Shown here one piece after another: positions 28,326 to 36,982 of a DNA stretch of 64,000 bases. The translations under genes were made by a program, and so were the position numbers. The notes beneath the pieces were generated by a model. The model saw only the letters and a list, made by a program, of their open reading frames with translations. It was not told the origin of the DNA and did no database searches. The stretch is taken from contig NZ_CP043427.1 in assembly GCF_008245005.1 (NCBI RefSeq), positions 868,001-932,000 of the forward strand, written 5' to 3'. Within the stretch, counting starts at the first letter, position 1, and each line of letters starts with the position of its first letter. This DNA comes from Campylobacter sputorum subsp. sputorum (GTDB taxonomy: Bacteria; Campylobacterota; Campylobacteria; Campylobacterales; Campylobacteraceae).

Positions 28326-29845
28326 TTCTTTGTCCTTTTAAATTTCATAAAAATTTTATTTAAAATAATGGATTTTTCACTTTTGTTAAACAATATTATG
28401 AAGTTTAAAGTATATCCAAATAATAAAAATATAGTTGTAAATTTGATAAAATCTAACCAAGAATTTATGGAAATAAATTTTTTAAAAAAATAAAAAATAA
28501 TCAAAAAAATAGCAAAAATAGCTATATTTATAAAAATGGGTTTATAAAAAGTAAAGATGTTTAAGCTTAAATTCAAACTCGCATTTATAATATCAAAAAT
28601 CAAAATTCTCAAACTATAAAGCACAGCAGCTACGATAACAATACCAAAAAGCCCAAATTCAGTGTATTTTAAAATCAAAATTTGAGATAAAATCGTGCTA
28701 ATTCCTAGCACTAAATTCGCCATAGCTGGTCTTTTAAGCTTATTTGTAACACTATCAATGTTAAACAAAACAAAAACATAAGAGATAAAAATGATAGGAA
28801 CTAGTGAAATCATACAAAGCTGGTATATTTCTAAAATTTCACTTTTTTCTTTAAAATTTAGCCATAAAGTAAAAAAATCTATCCCCAAAATAACAAAAAT
28901 AACACACGGCGTAGTTATGATAAAAGCTACAACTTTTATGTAAAATTTGGTCTCACTTATAAGGGCGGTAATATTTTTTTTAGAATAAATCTCAACAAGT
29001 TTTGGAAAAAAAGTAGAACAAATAGTAGCGACAAAAGACTCAATTATAAGTGGTCCGGTTTTTGATACAGATAAAATTCCCATAGCTACAGGCGATATAA
29101 AAAGATTACAAATAAGCAGATCAAGTCCTGTTAAAAGCACCCTATTTAGAGCATTAAAACTATTCCATATGCCTGAATTTAGAAGTTTTTTTACCATTTT
29201 AAAACTAAAATTTGAAATGTTAAATTTGATATCTGGGGCGATTTTTTTTGAAATACTAACAGTGCTAAAAAATACAAAAAAACTAGAAATCAAAGCACAA
29301 ATTGCAACATAATATAGTTTTGGTGAAAAAAAATAAAAAAACAATATAATGCTAAGACCAAATATAATGCTAGAAATCGCATTTCTAATAGATATGATAT
29401 AAATTTTATTTTTTACAAAAGCGGTGATTGTAAAGATTGTATTAAAAAGACCTAAGCAAAAATTTAAAAAATATACTAAAAACATAAGCTTTACATCACT
29501 AGTTAAATTTTGTGATATGTTTAAGAAAAATTCCAAATTTAAAGTAAAAATAACGGATAAAATAGCAACCAAAATAGTAAAAAATATATTTACAATAACA
29601 ACAGTTGAAAAGTAGTAATTGGCTCTAATGCTATTTAATTTATGGTATTCTAATGCTACAAAACGCCCAGCTACGGAGTTTATAGCCACACTTAAAATAT
29701 AACCATAACTTACTATGCTATTTGCTAAATTTAAAAAGCCAAAAGCTTCATTTCCCAAGCTTTTTAAAATAAATGGTGTTAAGAAAAAATTTATGCCCAT
29801 TTGGACGATAAAAACTATAATGCTGCTTATTAAATTTATGCCCAT
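28322..29845 (-). CDS. Wzx-like polysaccharide flippase (MOP superfamily)
   Basis: 507 residues with about 12-14 membrane helices and no ATPase domain. The N-terminal layout (FLTPFILKSLGNEAFGFLNLANSI region, about 22-45) is that of Wzx/RfbX exporters. It occupies the place held in C. jejuni by pglK, an ABC-type flippase. It therefore probably flips the undecaprenyl-linked N-glycan to the periplasm for PglB. The substrate is inferred from context. Its start lies 1 bp after the frame-corrected stop of the ecotin gene. Confidence 0.85.
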   Translation of the reverse strand: MGINLISSIIVFIVQMGINFFLTPFILKSLGNEAFGFLNLANSIVSYGYILSVAINSVAGRFVALEYHKLNSIRANYYFSTVVIVNIFFTILVAILSVIFTLNLEFFLNISQNLTSDVKLMFLVYFLNFCLGLFNTIFTITAFVKNKIYIISIRNAISSIIFGLSIILFFYFFSPKLYYVAICALISSFFVFFSTVSISKKIAPDIKFNISNFSFKMVKKLLNSGIWNSFNALNRVLLTGLDLLICNLFISPVAMGILSVSKTGPLIIESFVATICSTFFPKLVEIYSKKNITALISETKFYIKVVAFIITTPCVIFVILGIDFFTLWLNFKEKSEILEIYQLCMISLVPIIFISYVFVLFNIDSVTNKLKRPAMANLVLGISTILSQILILKYTEFGLFGIVIVAAVLYSLRILIFDIINASLNLSLNIFTFYKPIFINIAIFAIFLIIFYFFKKFISINSWLDFIKFTTIFLLFGYTLNFIILFNKSEKSIILNKIFMKFKRTKN

Positions 29846-29846
29846 T

Positions 29847-30234
29847 TTATTTTATAAGTCTGTAAATTTCAAATTTCATACTAAAATCTTTTGAAATATA
29901 AAGATTTTTCTAAATTTGAGTTATAAGGTAGGATTAAATTTGAATCAAATTCTACAAATTTAGTAGTTTTTTTAACATTTCCGTAAGCCATATCGGTGTT
30001 TCCACTTAATTCGTAGTAATCATAACCAATAAGAGTTTTTTTGTCTAAATTTAAATCAGTAAAACAATGATGATTACAATCAAGTTCTAAATTTTTACCA
30101 AATTTAACTTGAATTAGATATTCGTTTTTACTATCTAATTTTAATATCTCTTTTTTTTGCCCATATTTAGGATTTGGGGAAATACCCCAAAACAGCGTCG
30201 TTAAAAATAGGCAAAAAATCAGTAAAATTTTCAT
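29847..30234 (-). pseudogene. eco: Ecotin-family serine protease inhibitor, 1-nt frameshift near the 3' end
   Basis: The ATG at 30234 overlaps the galE stop (ATGA) and has an AAGGAAA ribosome site. A signal peptide (about 1-17) is followed by ecotin-like sequence: SPNPKYGQKKEILKL, LELDCNHH, DKKTLIGYDYY, KKTTKF and LPYNSNL, in the same order as E. coli ecotin. The frame as written stops at 29881. Dropping one base from the A5 run (plus-strand T5, 29905-29909) continues it as MKFEIYRLIK, matching the ecotin C-terminal dimer strand. It then stops at 29847-29849, 1 bp before the flippase ATG. The E. coli Cys87 position is Tyr and the P1-loop is shorter. About 128 residues when restored. Confidence 0.82.
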
Positions 30235-31217
30235 TTTCCTTCCCAAGCAAGAGCTGAAGAGATGATAAGTTTTAAGTCATCTTTCTTTGGTTTCCAGTTA
30301 GTTAATTTTCTTAATTTATCACTATTTGCTATAAGCATAGCAGGATCGCCATCTCTTCTTGGAGCGATTTGGGCCTTAAAATCAACACCGCTTACCTCTT
30401 TAGCAGTATTTACTACTTCTTTTACGCTAAATCCTCTACCATATCCTACATTAAAAATAGAACTTCCATTTTTACTAACATAATCCAAAACGCTCAAATG
30501 TGCATCAGCTAAATCCTCTATATGTATATAATCCCTTATGCAAGTTCCATCTTCTGTATCATAATCATCGCCAAAAATAGACATTTTTTCTCTTTTTCCA
30601 AGTATAGTTTGAGTGGCAACTTTTATAAGGTGTGTTGCATTTGGATAGTTTTGTCCGAGCATTCCATCACTACTTGCACCAGCAACATTAAAATATCTCA
30701 TAATTCCGTATTTAAAATTTGGATTTGCAAGTGCTGTATCTTTTAAAATCCACTCGCTCATCAACTTGCTTCTACCATAAGGATTTATTGGTTTTTGCCC
30801 TGTTTCTTCTGTAACTTCGCCATTTTTTGGCTCTCCATAAACAGCGGCAGTTGAACTAAATAAAAATATATTTACACCGTATTTTAGGCATAAATTTGCT
30901 AAATTTATAACATTGCTAGTATTGTTTTCATAGTATTTAAGTGGCAATTGCGTACTTTCAAAAACCTCTATAAATGCCGCAAAATCAATAATAGCATCAA
31001 ATTTTGACTTGGCAAAGAGTCCATCAAGATCTTCTAAATCTTCTAAGCTCATTTCTATAAACTCAAATTCTCTTATGGTTTTTAGCGAGTTTATGGCTTT
31101 CATTGAACCTTTGCAAAGATTATCTATGATACAAATTTCGTGTTTTGTCTGCTCTAAAAGTGCTTTTGTTACATGAGAGCCTATATATCCAGCTCCACCA
31201 GTTATTAAAATTTTCAT
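30231..31217 (-). CDS. galE: UDP-glucose/UDP-GlcNAc 4-epimerase (GalE/Gne)
   Basis: 328 residues, extended short-chain dehydrogenase. The NAD site is GGAGYIGSHV (about 7-16). The catalytic residues are the Ser/Thr in FSSTAAVYGEP (about 120-130) and Tyr-Lys in NPYGRSKLMSE (about 145-155). In C. jejuni the equivalent Gne makes UDP-GalNAc for the N-glycan, LOS and capsule. Here it heads the pgl operon, so the same role is likely. Specificity for glucose versus GlcNAc cannot be read by eye. Confidence 0.95.
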   Translation of the reverse strand: MKILITGGAGYIGSHVTKALLEQTKHEICIIDNLCKGSMKAINSLKTIREFEFIEMSLEDLEDLDGLFAKSKFDAIIDFAAFIEVFESTQLPLKYYENNTSNVINLANLCLKYGVNIFLFSSTAAVYGEPKNGEVTEETGQKPINPYGRSKLMSEWILKDTALANPNFKYGIMRYFNVAGASSDGMLGQNYPNATHLIKVATQTILGKREKMSIFGDDYDTEDGTCIRDYIHIEDLADAHLSVLDYVSKNGSSIFNVGYGRGFSVKEVVNTAKEVSGVDFKAQIAPRRDGDPAMLIANSDKLRKLTNWKPKKDDLKLIISSALAWEGK

Positions 31218-31226
31218 TTTTTCTCC

Positions 31227-32042
31227 TTAAATTTCGTTTCTAAATCGTAAAAATACCGGAAATCTTGGTTTTTTATTTTTAGTTAAATTTTGATATTTGT
31301 ATGTTATGATTTGATTTATTTGTGGTGGATTTTTACGCAACTCATCGCTAAAACCAGAACCTATTTTAAAAATAACGCCAGTTTTTATGTCTTTACAATC
31401 AAGAGAACCCATCGCATTTTTATACTTTCCGTTTCCTTTATTTATTTTTAAAACTTTGCACTCACTATCTTTAAATTTTTTAAGTTTTAAAATTTTGTTT
31501 GAACGGGTATTTTCGTATATTAAATTTGTCTCTCTTGCTACAACTCCTTCTCCGCCATTTTTTACTATATCATCTAAAAATTTAAAAACTTCATCATTAT
31601 TTTTTGCAACTCTTTGCTCTATTGCCTTTATGTTTTCACATTTATTGGCAATTTCTTGCATTTTTTGATATTTTTTATCAAAACTTACATTCATATCTGG
31701 TATATCAAAAATGTAAAATTTTATCTCTTTCCAGCCGTTGTTAGTTTCACTTTTTGATGTTATAGAAGAGATATTTTCAAAATCCCCTCTTTTTGTATAA
31801 AGCTCACCATCAAGTGCGAAATTTGGAAAACAAGCCGTGAAATTTGAAGGATAGGCAAATTTATACCCATTTCTTGATTTTAACTCTTTACCATCCCAAA
31901 CACCCCTAACTCCATCTAGCTTTTCGCTTATATACCAGTTGCTTAAATTTTCATCATCATACTCGCTTAAAAGCATTATTTGTCTGCTTTGTGCATTTAT
32001 AAAATTTATAAAAAAAATCAATAAAATGCAAACTCTAAGCAT
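31227..32042 (-). CDS. ATP-dependent DNA ligase with signal peptide
   Basis: 271 residues. A hydrophobic N-terminus ending INAQS (about 1-18) reads as a Sec signal. The adenylation motif is EKLDGVRG (Lys about residue 41), followed by DGELY, GEGVVAR (about 158-164) and an OB-fold with KLKKFKD. It is a minimal ligase like C. jejuni Cj1669c. It probably acts in the periplasm, perhaps on imported DNA. It overlaps the exonuclease gene by 8 nt, suggesting linked expression. Confidence 0.88.
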   Translation of the reverse strand: MLRVCILLIFFINFINAQSRQIMLLSEYDDENLSNWYISEKLDGVRGVWDGKELKSRNGYKFAYPSNFTACFPNFALDGELYTKRGDFENISSITSKSETNNGWKEIKFYIFDIPDMNVSFDKKYQKMQEIANKCENIKAIEQRVAKNNDEVFKFLDDIVKNGGEGVVARETNLIYENTRSNKILKLKKFKDSECKVLKINKGNGKYKNAMGSLDCKDIKTGVIFKIGSGFSDELRKNPPQINQIITYKYQNLTKNKKPRFPVFLRFRNEI

Positions 32043-32838
32043 CGTTTTTAACTCTTTTTAACTCATCATTTATATACTCTTTAAAAACGGCAGTATAACT
32101 CATGCCCTGTTTTTCTTTTTGCAAATACTCACTCATTGTAGATATGTTGTTTGCATAATCTTGTATAGTAATGTTTCCTCTTAAAAGTTCATATTTTAAA
32201 AACAGCCAGTATGTATTTAATGTGTCGCTTTCGCAATATTGATAAATTTCATCAAGTTTATCATCATAAAAAAGCTCAGTTACTTGATCCCCGTGAGTAT
32301 CGTATTTGCCTGGTAAATTTAAAGTTTTACAAAGCATATCCAAGCTTAATCCACTAACTGCCCTAAAATCACTAATATGATCTAGCAAATCTAGATGAAA
32401 AACTCCATCATATCTACTTCTATAATTTTCCCATTTAGTTTTGTTAAATTCTTTATTATTTATTTCAAAATAAGCCGGGGCTTGAATGTTGTATTTCATA
32501 GCCCTAATCATAAGCATAGGAAGATCAAATCCACGCCCATTAAAGCTAGCTAAACGGGGATTTTTTTTATTTATAAAATTAATAAAATCACTAATTTTTT
32601 CTTTCTCATTACTACCTGAAATTGTATTTACCCTTATAAATTTACCAAAATCATCGGCTAAAACAGCACTGATTGCTACAACTTTATGAAAATTTACAGG
32701 CAAAAATTCACTTCCGGTTTTTTCTTTTTGAGCTAAAAAGGCTAAATTTGCAACTTCTTTATCGTCTCCTTCATATCCATAAGCTTTTCTTAAACTATCA
32801 CTATCTGGAATTGTCTCACAATCAAAAACACATATCAT
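32035..32838 (-). CDS. Predicted 3'-5' exonuclease (PolB-type DnaQ-like)
   Basis: 267 residues. DEDD exonuclease motifs are FDCETIPD (Exo I, about 5-12), LASFNGRGFDLPML (Exo II, about 96-109) and YCESDTLNTYWLFLKYE (Exo III, about 201-217). It lacks a polymerase domain and matches the PolB-related exonuclease family often found alone in proteobacteria. Its coupling with a ligase gene suggests a repair or DNA-processing pair. It is cytoplasmic, as no signal peptide is seen. Confidence 0.85.
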   Translation of the reverse strand: MICVFDCETIPDSDSLRKAYGYEGDDKEVANLAFLAQKEKTGSEFLPVNFHKVVAISAVLADDFGKFIRVNTISGSNEKEKISDFINFINKKNPRLASFNGRGFDLPMLMIRAMKYNIQAPAYFEINNKEFNKTKWENYRSRYDGVFHLDLLDHISDFRAVSGLSLDMLCKTLNLPGKYDTHGDQVTELFYDDKLDEIYQYCESDTLNTYWLFLKYELLRGNITIQDYANNISTMSEYLQKEKQGMSYTAVFKEYINDELKRVKNDA

Positions 32839-32843
32839 TTTGT

Positions 32844-34088
32844 TTAAAGCCTCTCATCTGCTTTTTCTAAAACACCTTTTATATCAAAAGTTACAGCATT
32901 TACGCTGTTTAAATCAAGATTTTTAAACTCATTATGGGCAACTGCCAAGATTATGGCTTCGTATTTTTCTAAATCAAATTTATCTAACAAATTTATATTA
33001 TATTCTCTTAAAACATCGTTTTTATCAGCCCACGGATCAAATACATCAACAACGCAGCCAAAATCTTTTAACTCATTTATAACATCAATTACCCTTGAGT
33101 TTCTTATGTCGGTGCAGTTTTCCTTAAAAGTTATGCCAAGAACCAAAACATTTGCATTATTTATCTTTTTGTCATGCTTTATCATTAGTTTTACTACTCG
33201 GTTTGCGACATATTTTCCCATATTGTCATTTATGCGTCTTCCAGCTAGAATGATTTCAGGATGATAGCCAAGTTCTTGGGCTTTATGCGTTAAATAATAT
33301 GGATCAACTCCTATACAATGCCCACCAACAAGACCTGGGCTAAATTTTAAGAAATTCCATTTTGTTCCAGCTGCTTTTAAAACTTCATTTGTATCAATGC
33401 CTATTTTTTCAAAAATCATAGCAAGTTCGTTTACAAAGGCTATATTTATATCTCTTTGCGTGTTTTCTATAACTTTTGCTGCTTCTGCAACTTTAATGCT
33501 GCTTGCTTTAAAAGTGCCAACTTCGATTATACTTGAATAAGTTTCATCAACTTTATCTGCAGTTTGTGGCGTAGAACCAGATGTAATTTTTTTGATTTTT
33601 GTAATGGTATGCTCTTTATCACCTGGATTTATACGCTCTGGTGAATATCCACAAAAAAAGTCTTGATTAAATTTCAAATTTGAGTATTTTTCTAAAACTG
33701 GCACACACTCTTCTTCTGTTGCTCCTGGATAAACCGTGCTTTCATAAACTACGATATCTCCTTTTTTAAGCACATTTGCCACACTCTGACTTGCTTTTAA
33801 AAGTGGCGTTAAATCAGGACGATTATTTTTATCAACAGGCGTTGGAACGGCGATTATAAAAAAGTTGCACTCTTTTAAATCATCTAAATTTGAGCTAAAT
33901 TTTATACCATTTTTAAGTGAGTTTTTTAATTCATCATCATTTATCTCAAGTGTTTTATCAGATCCATTTTGTAGCTCTTTTATCCTATCTTTATTTATAT
34001 CATATCCTATAACTTCAAATTTATTTGAAAATGCTACTGCTAATGGAAGTCCAACATATCCTAATCCTATAACTGCGATTTTTGTCAT
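32844..34088 (-). CDS. UDP-N-acetyl-hexosamine/UDP-sugar 6-dehydrogenase (WbpO/TviB type)
   Basis: 414 residues. N-terminal Rossmann site [13 protein letters not shown] (about 8-20); [11 protein letters not shown] (about 82-92); catalytic Cys in [16 protein letters not shown] (about 252-267); C-terminal UDP-binding [16 protein letters not shown] (about 316-331). The family oxidises UDP-GlcNAc, UDP-GalNAc or UDP-Glc to the uronic acid. The LPLAVAFS and NRPDL features fit the WbpO/VipA-type HexNAc group. Lies between the pgl and LOS clusters and could serve either. Confidence 0.88.
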   Translation of the reverse strand: MTKIAVIGLGYVGLPLAVAFSNKFEVIGYDINKDRIKELQNGSDKTLEINDDELKNSLKNGIKFSSNLDDLKECNFFIIAVPTPVDKNNRPDLTPLLKASQSVANVLKKGDIVVYESTVYPGATEEECVPVLEKYSNLKFNQDFFCGYSPERINPGDKEHTITKIKKITSGSTPQTADKVDETYSSIIEVGTFKASSIKVAEAAKVIENTQRDINIAFVNELAMIFEKIGIDTNEVLKAAGTKWNFLKFSPGLVGGHCIGVDPYYLTHKAQELGYHPEIILAGRRINDNMGKYVANRVVKLMIKHDKKINNANVLVLGITFKENCTDIRNSRVIDVINELKDFGCVVDVFDPWADKNDVLREYNINLLDKFDLEKYEAIILAVAHNEFKNLDLNSVNAVTFDIKGVLEKADERL

Positions 34089-34170
34089 ATTTGCTCCAAA
34101 TTTTTAAATTGCGTTATTTTATCAATTTTTTAATTAAAATAGCTATAATTACTTGATTGAAGGAGAAAAT

Positions 34171-35046
34171 TTGAGAGAAAAATTTGAGTATTTTTTGGTT
34201 TTGCTTTTGATTAAAATAGCAAAAATCATCCCAAATCGTTTTGTTTATGTGCTTTTAGATAAAATTTCAATACTTTTTTTCTATACATTAAAGTCGCGCA
34301 GAAATTTGGCTATTTCAAATTTATCTTATGCTTTTAAAGATTTAAATGAAGATGAGATTAAAAATTTAACAAAAGAAACTTTTATAAGCTTAGGAAAAAC
34401 TACTGCTGATTGTTTACTTTTAGTAAATAAAAAAATTGAATTAGAAAGCCTTTTTGATGAGCCACAAAAATATGAAGATTTGATAAAAAATACTTTAAAT
34501 AATGGAAAAAATGGCATTTTATTTTTCACTGCACACTTTGGAAACTGGGAAATTTTAACTAAATATGTCGCTAAAATCGGCTTTCCGCAACTTGTTATTT
34601 CAAGAGAGGGAAATAATACCTTAATAGAAAAAAATATCACTATACCTTTTCGCGATGAGTTTGGAAACAAATTTGCTTATAAAGATGAAGCAATGAATAA
34701 GATTGTAAAAGCTTTAAAAAAAGGCGAAATTGTTGGAATTCTAACGGATTTAAAATTAAACAATAGTATTTTAGTTCCATTTTTTGGGCGTGAATGCTAC
34801 ACTGCAAAAACTGTTGGTTCACTTTATTTAAAATATCATCCAAAAATAATTCCAATCTTTGCAAGAAGACTTAAAAATGGCAAATATGAAATTGTTGTAA
34901 AAGAATTCCCTAATCTAAACTTAAGTGGCGATAAAGAAGAAGATATAAAGCTAATTACTAAAACTTGCAATGAAATTTATGAAGATATCATTAAACAAAG
35001 CCCAGAGCAGTGGTTTTGGATGCATAATCGCTGGAAATTAAATTAA
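34171..35046 (+). CDS. htrB: Lipid A lauroyl/myristoyl acyltransferase (HtrB/WaaM)
   Basis: The start is taken as TTG 34171 (LREKFEYFLV), with AAGGAG at 34160-34165 at good spacing; an upstream TTG would place this site inside the gene. About 291 residues. The HX4(D/E) catalytic motif is in TAHFGNWEIL (about 122-131). LTDLKLNNSILVPFFG (about 193-208) is also family-typical. It adds a secondary acyl chain to Kdo2-lipid A at the inner membrane. It heads the LOS-type cluster and overlaps the next gene by one base. Confidence 0.92.
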   Translation: MREKFEYFLVLLLIKIAKIIPNRFVYVLLDKISILFFYTLKSRRNLAISNLSYAFKDLNEDEIKNLTKETFISLGKTTADCLLLVNKKIELESLFDEPQKYEDLIKNTLNNGKNGILFFTAHFGNWEILTKYVAKIGFPQLVISREGNNTLIEKNITIPFRDEFGNKFAYKDEAMNKIVKALKKGEIVGILTDLKLNNSILVPFFGRECYTAKTVGSLYLKYHPKIIPIFARRLKNGKYEIVVKEFPNLNLSGDKEEDIKLITKTCNEIYEDIIKQSPEQWFWMHNRWKLN

Positions 35047-35933
35047 TGAAAGCTTTAATTATAAGCGATAAAAGAGTAGGACACGAAAGTCAAAGCGTAG
35101 CATTTTGCCGTTTGTTAGGGTTTGAATTTGAAATAACTAGTATTAAATTTAAAAACAAATTTTTAAAAATTTTAAGCTATATTTTAGATTTTTTAAGAAT
35201 TTATAAGAATATTTTTGAGTGTGAGCTTAAAAGTGGCTATGACTTGGTTGTTTCGGCTGGATCAACTACTTACTATGCAAATAAATACTACGCAAAAAAA
35301 AATGGAATTAAAAACATAGCTTTGATGATGCCAAAGGGTTTTAGAAAAGATTTTAGTTATATTTTTGCAACTAAAAATGATGCTAAAAAAGAGCTTTTAA
35401 ATTTGGTAGTTTTACCTGTAAATTTAAATTTTTTAGAAAAAAAAGAATTTTATACACCACAAAAAAAGGCTATTTCTTTTATAATAGGTGGAGAAAATAA
35501 AATTTACAAAATATTACCTGATATTTTAAATAAAATAGATGAAATTATGTCTAAATTTAGTGATTATGAGTGTATGATAACCACTTCTCCACGCACTCCA
35601 AAATGGCTAGAAAACGAGCTTAAAAAACGAAATTTTAGTTTTAGTGTTTGGTTTAGTGAAAATAAAATAAATCCAATTTATGATTTTACTCATAAAAGTG
35701 AGTTTGTTTTTATAACCCAAGATAGCGTTTCTATGATAAGTGAAGCGGTTTGTAATGGAAGTGCGAATGTGTGTATTTTGGAGCTTTGTAAAAATAAAAC
35801 TTCAAAATTTGATGAGTTTTTACTAAATTTAAAAGAGTTAAATTTAGTTCAAATTTATGATAGCAACGCCAGATTAAAACAGACAAAAAAATTTAATTTA
35901 AAAAAAGTTTTAGAAAGTATAAATTTATGTTAG
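35046..35933 (+). CDS. ELM1/GtrOC1-family putative glycosyltransferase
   Basis: 295 residues beginning MKALIISDKRVGHESQS, typical of the family named after the mitochondrial fission protein ELM1 but found in bacterial LPS loci. Further features are VVSAGSTTYYANKYYA (about 73-88), SFIIGGENKIYK (about 143-154) and FITQDSVSMISEAVCNG (about 224-240). The family has a GT-B-like fold and is thought to act on LPS core, but no reaction is established. It is coupled to both neighbours by overlap. Confidence 0.78.
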   Translation: MKALIISDKRVGHESQSVAFCRLLGFEFEITSIKFKNKFLKILSYILDFLRIYKNIFECELKSGYDLVVSAGSTTYYANKYYAKKNGIKNIALMMPKGFRKDFSYIFATKNDAKKELLNLVVLPVNLNFLEKKEFYTPQKKAISFIIGGENKIYKILPDILNKIDEIMSKFSDYECMITTSPRTPKWLENELKKRNFSFSVWFSENKINPIYDFTHKSEFVFITQDSVSMISEAVCNGSANVCILELCKNKTSKFDEFLLNLKELNLVQIYDSNARLKQTKKFNLKKVLESINLC

Positions 35934-36982
35934 TAGTGCAGTTATTACCAGAGTTAAACGAAGGTGGTGTAGAGCGTGGAGCAGTAGATATTTCCAAGCT
36001 TTTAGATAAAGATGGGATTAAAAGTTATGTAATTTCAAATGGCGGAAAGCTTGAAAAAGAGCTTAAAAATCACATTAAATTTGATGTATGTTCTAAAAAT
36101 ATTTTTACCCTCATCTCACGAATTTTTAAACTTCGTAAAATTTTAAAAGAGTTAAAGCCTGATATAGTTCATGTAAGAAGCCGTGTTCCTGCGTGGCTTG
36201 TGTTTTTTGCTAAAAAAGGCTTAAATTTAAATATCATAAGCACGGTGCATGGGCTAAATTCAGTGAATTTTTATAGTTTTATAATGGTAAAATCTGATAA
36301 AATAATAGTTCCAAGTAACTGCGTAAAAGAGTATATTTTAAAAAATTTTCACGCAGATGAGACTAAAATTTCAGTGATTTTTAGAGGCGTAGATTTTAGT
36401 GATTTTAATCCTTCAAATTTTAATGGTGAAATTTTAAGGACGAAATTTAATTTAGCAAAAGATGATTTTATCATATCTTGTGTTGGGCGAATAACAAATT
36501 TAAAAAATATAGAAACTATCATAAAAGCACTTAAATTTTTACCAAATGCCAAGCTTTTAGTTGTTGGCGGTGTGCATAAAAAAAGACAAAAATATTTTGA
36601 GTTTTTAAAAGTTTTGGTTTGTAAGCTAGATTTAGAAAAAAAAGTAATTTTTACAGGCAGTATTAGCAAAATCGCTGAAATTTACGCACTTAGCGATGTT
36701 GTAGTGAGTGCTTCGATTAAGCCTGAGAGTTTTGGTAGGAGCGTGGCTGAAGCGATTTCGCTAAATACGCCAGTTGTTGCAAGTAATCACGGAGGCGTAA
36801 AAGATATCATAATAGAAGGCGTAAATGGTTACTTTTTTGAGCCACTTGATGAAAAAGAGTTAAGCCAAAAAATATTAATGGCAAAAGAGCTTAAATTTGA
36901 TGGATTTTCCTATATAAAAAGCAAATTCTCAGTAGAAAAAATGTATAATCAAACCTTGCAAATTTACAAGGAGTTAGTTTAA
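35927..36982 (+). CDS. GT4-family glycosyltransferase (LOS cluster)
   Basis: 351 residues. N-terminal QLLPELNEGGVERGAVD (about 5-21) is the acceptor-side GT-B signature; HVRSRVPAWL (about 84-93); donor side CVGRITNLKNIETIIKAL (about 185-202) and IKPESFGRSVAEAISLN (about 264-280, the E-x7-E motif). It overlaps the ELM1-like gene by 7 nt and abuts the ligase-like gene. Probably adds a core or outer-core sugar; linkage not readable. Confidence 0.85.
   Translation: MLVVQLLPELNEGGVERGAVDISKLLDKDGIKSYVISNGGKLEKELKNHIKFDVCSKNIFTLISRIFKLRKILKELKPDIVHVRSRVPAWLVFFAKKGLNLNIISTVHGLNSVNFYSFIMVKSDKIIVPSNCVKEYILKNFHADETKISVIFRGVDFSDFNPSNFNGEILRTKFNLAKDDFIISCVGRITNLKNIETIIKALKFLPNAKLLVVGGVHKKRQKYFEFLKVLVCKLDLEKKVIFTGSISKIAEIYALSDVVVSASIKPESFGRSVAEAISLNTPVVASNHGGVKDIIIEGVNGYFFEPLDEKELSQKILMAKELKFDGFSYIKSKFSVEKMYNQTLQIYKELV

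Noticed and set aside
30262-30746. Plus-strand frames inside galE
   Set aside because: Antisense to a complete epimerase gene with all catalytic motifs.
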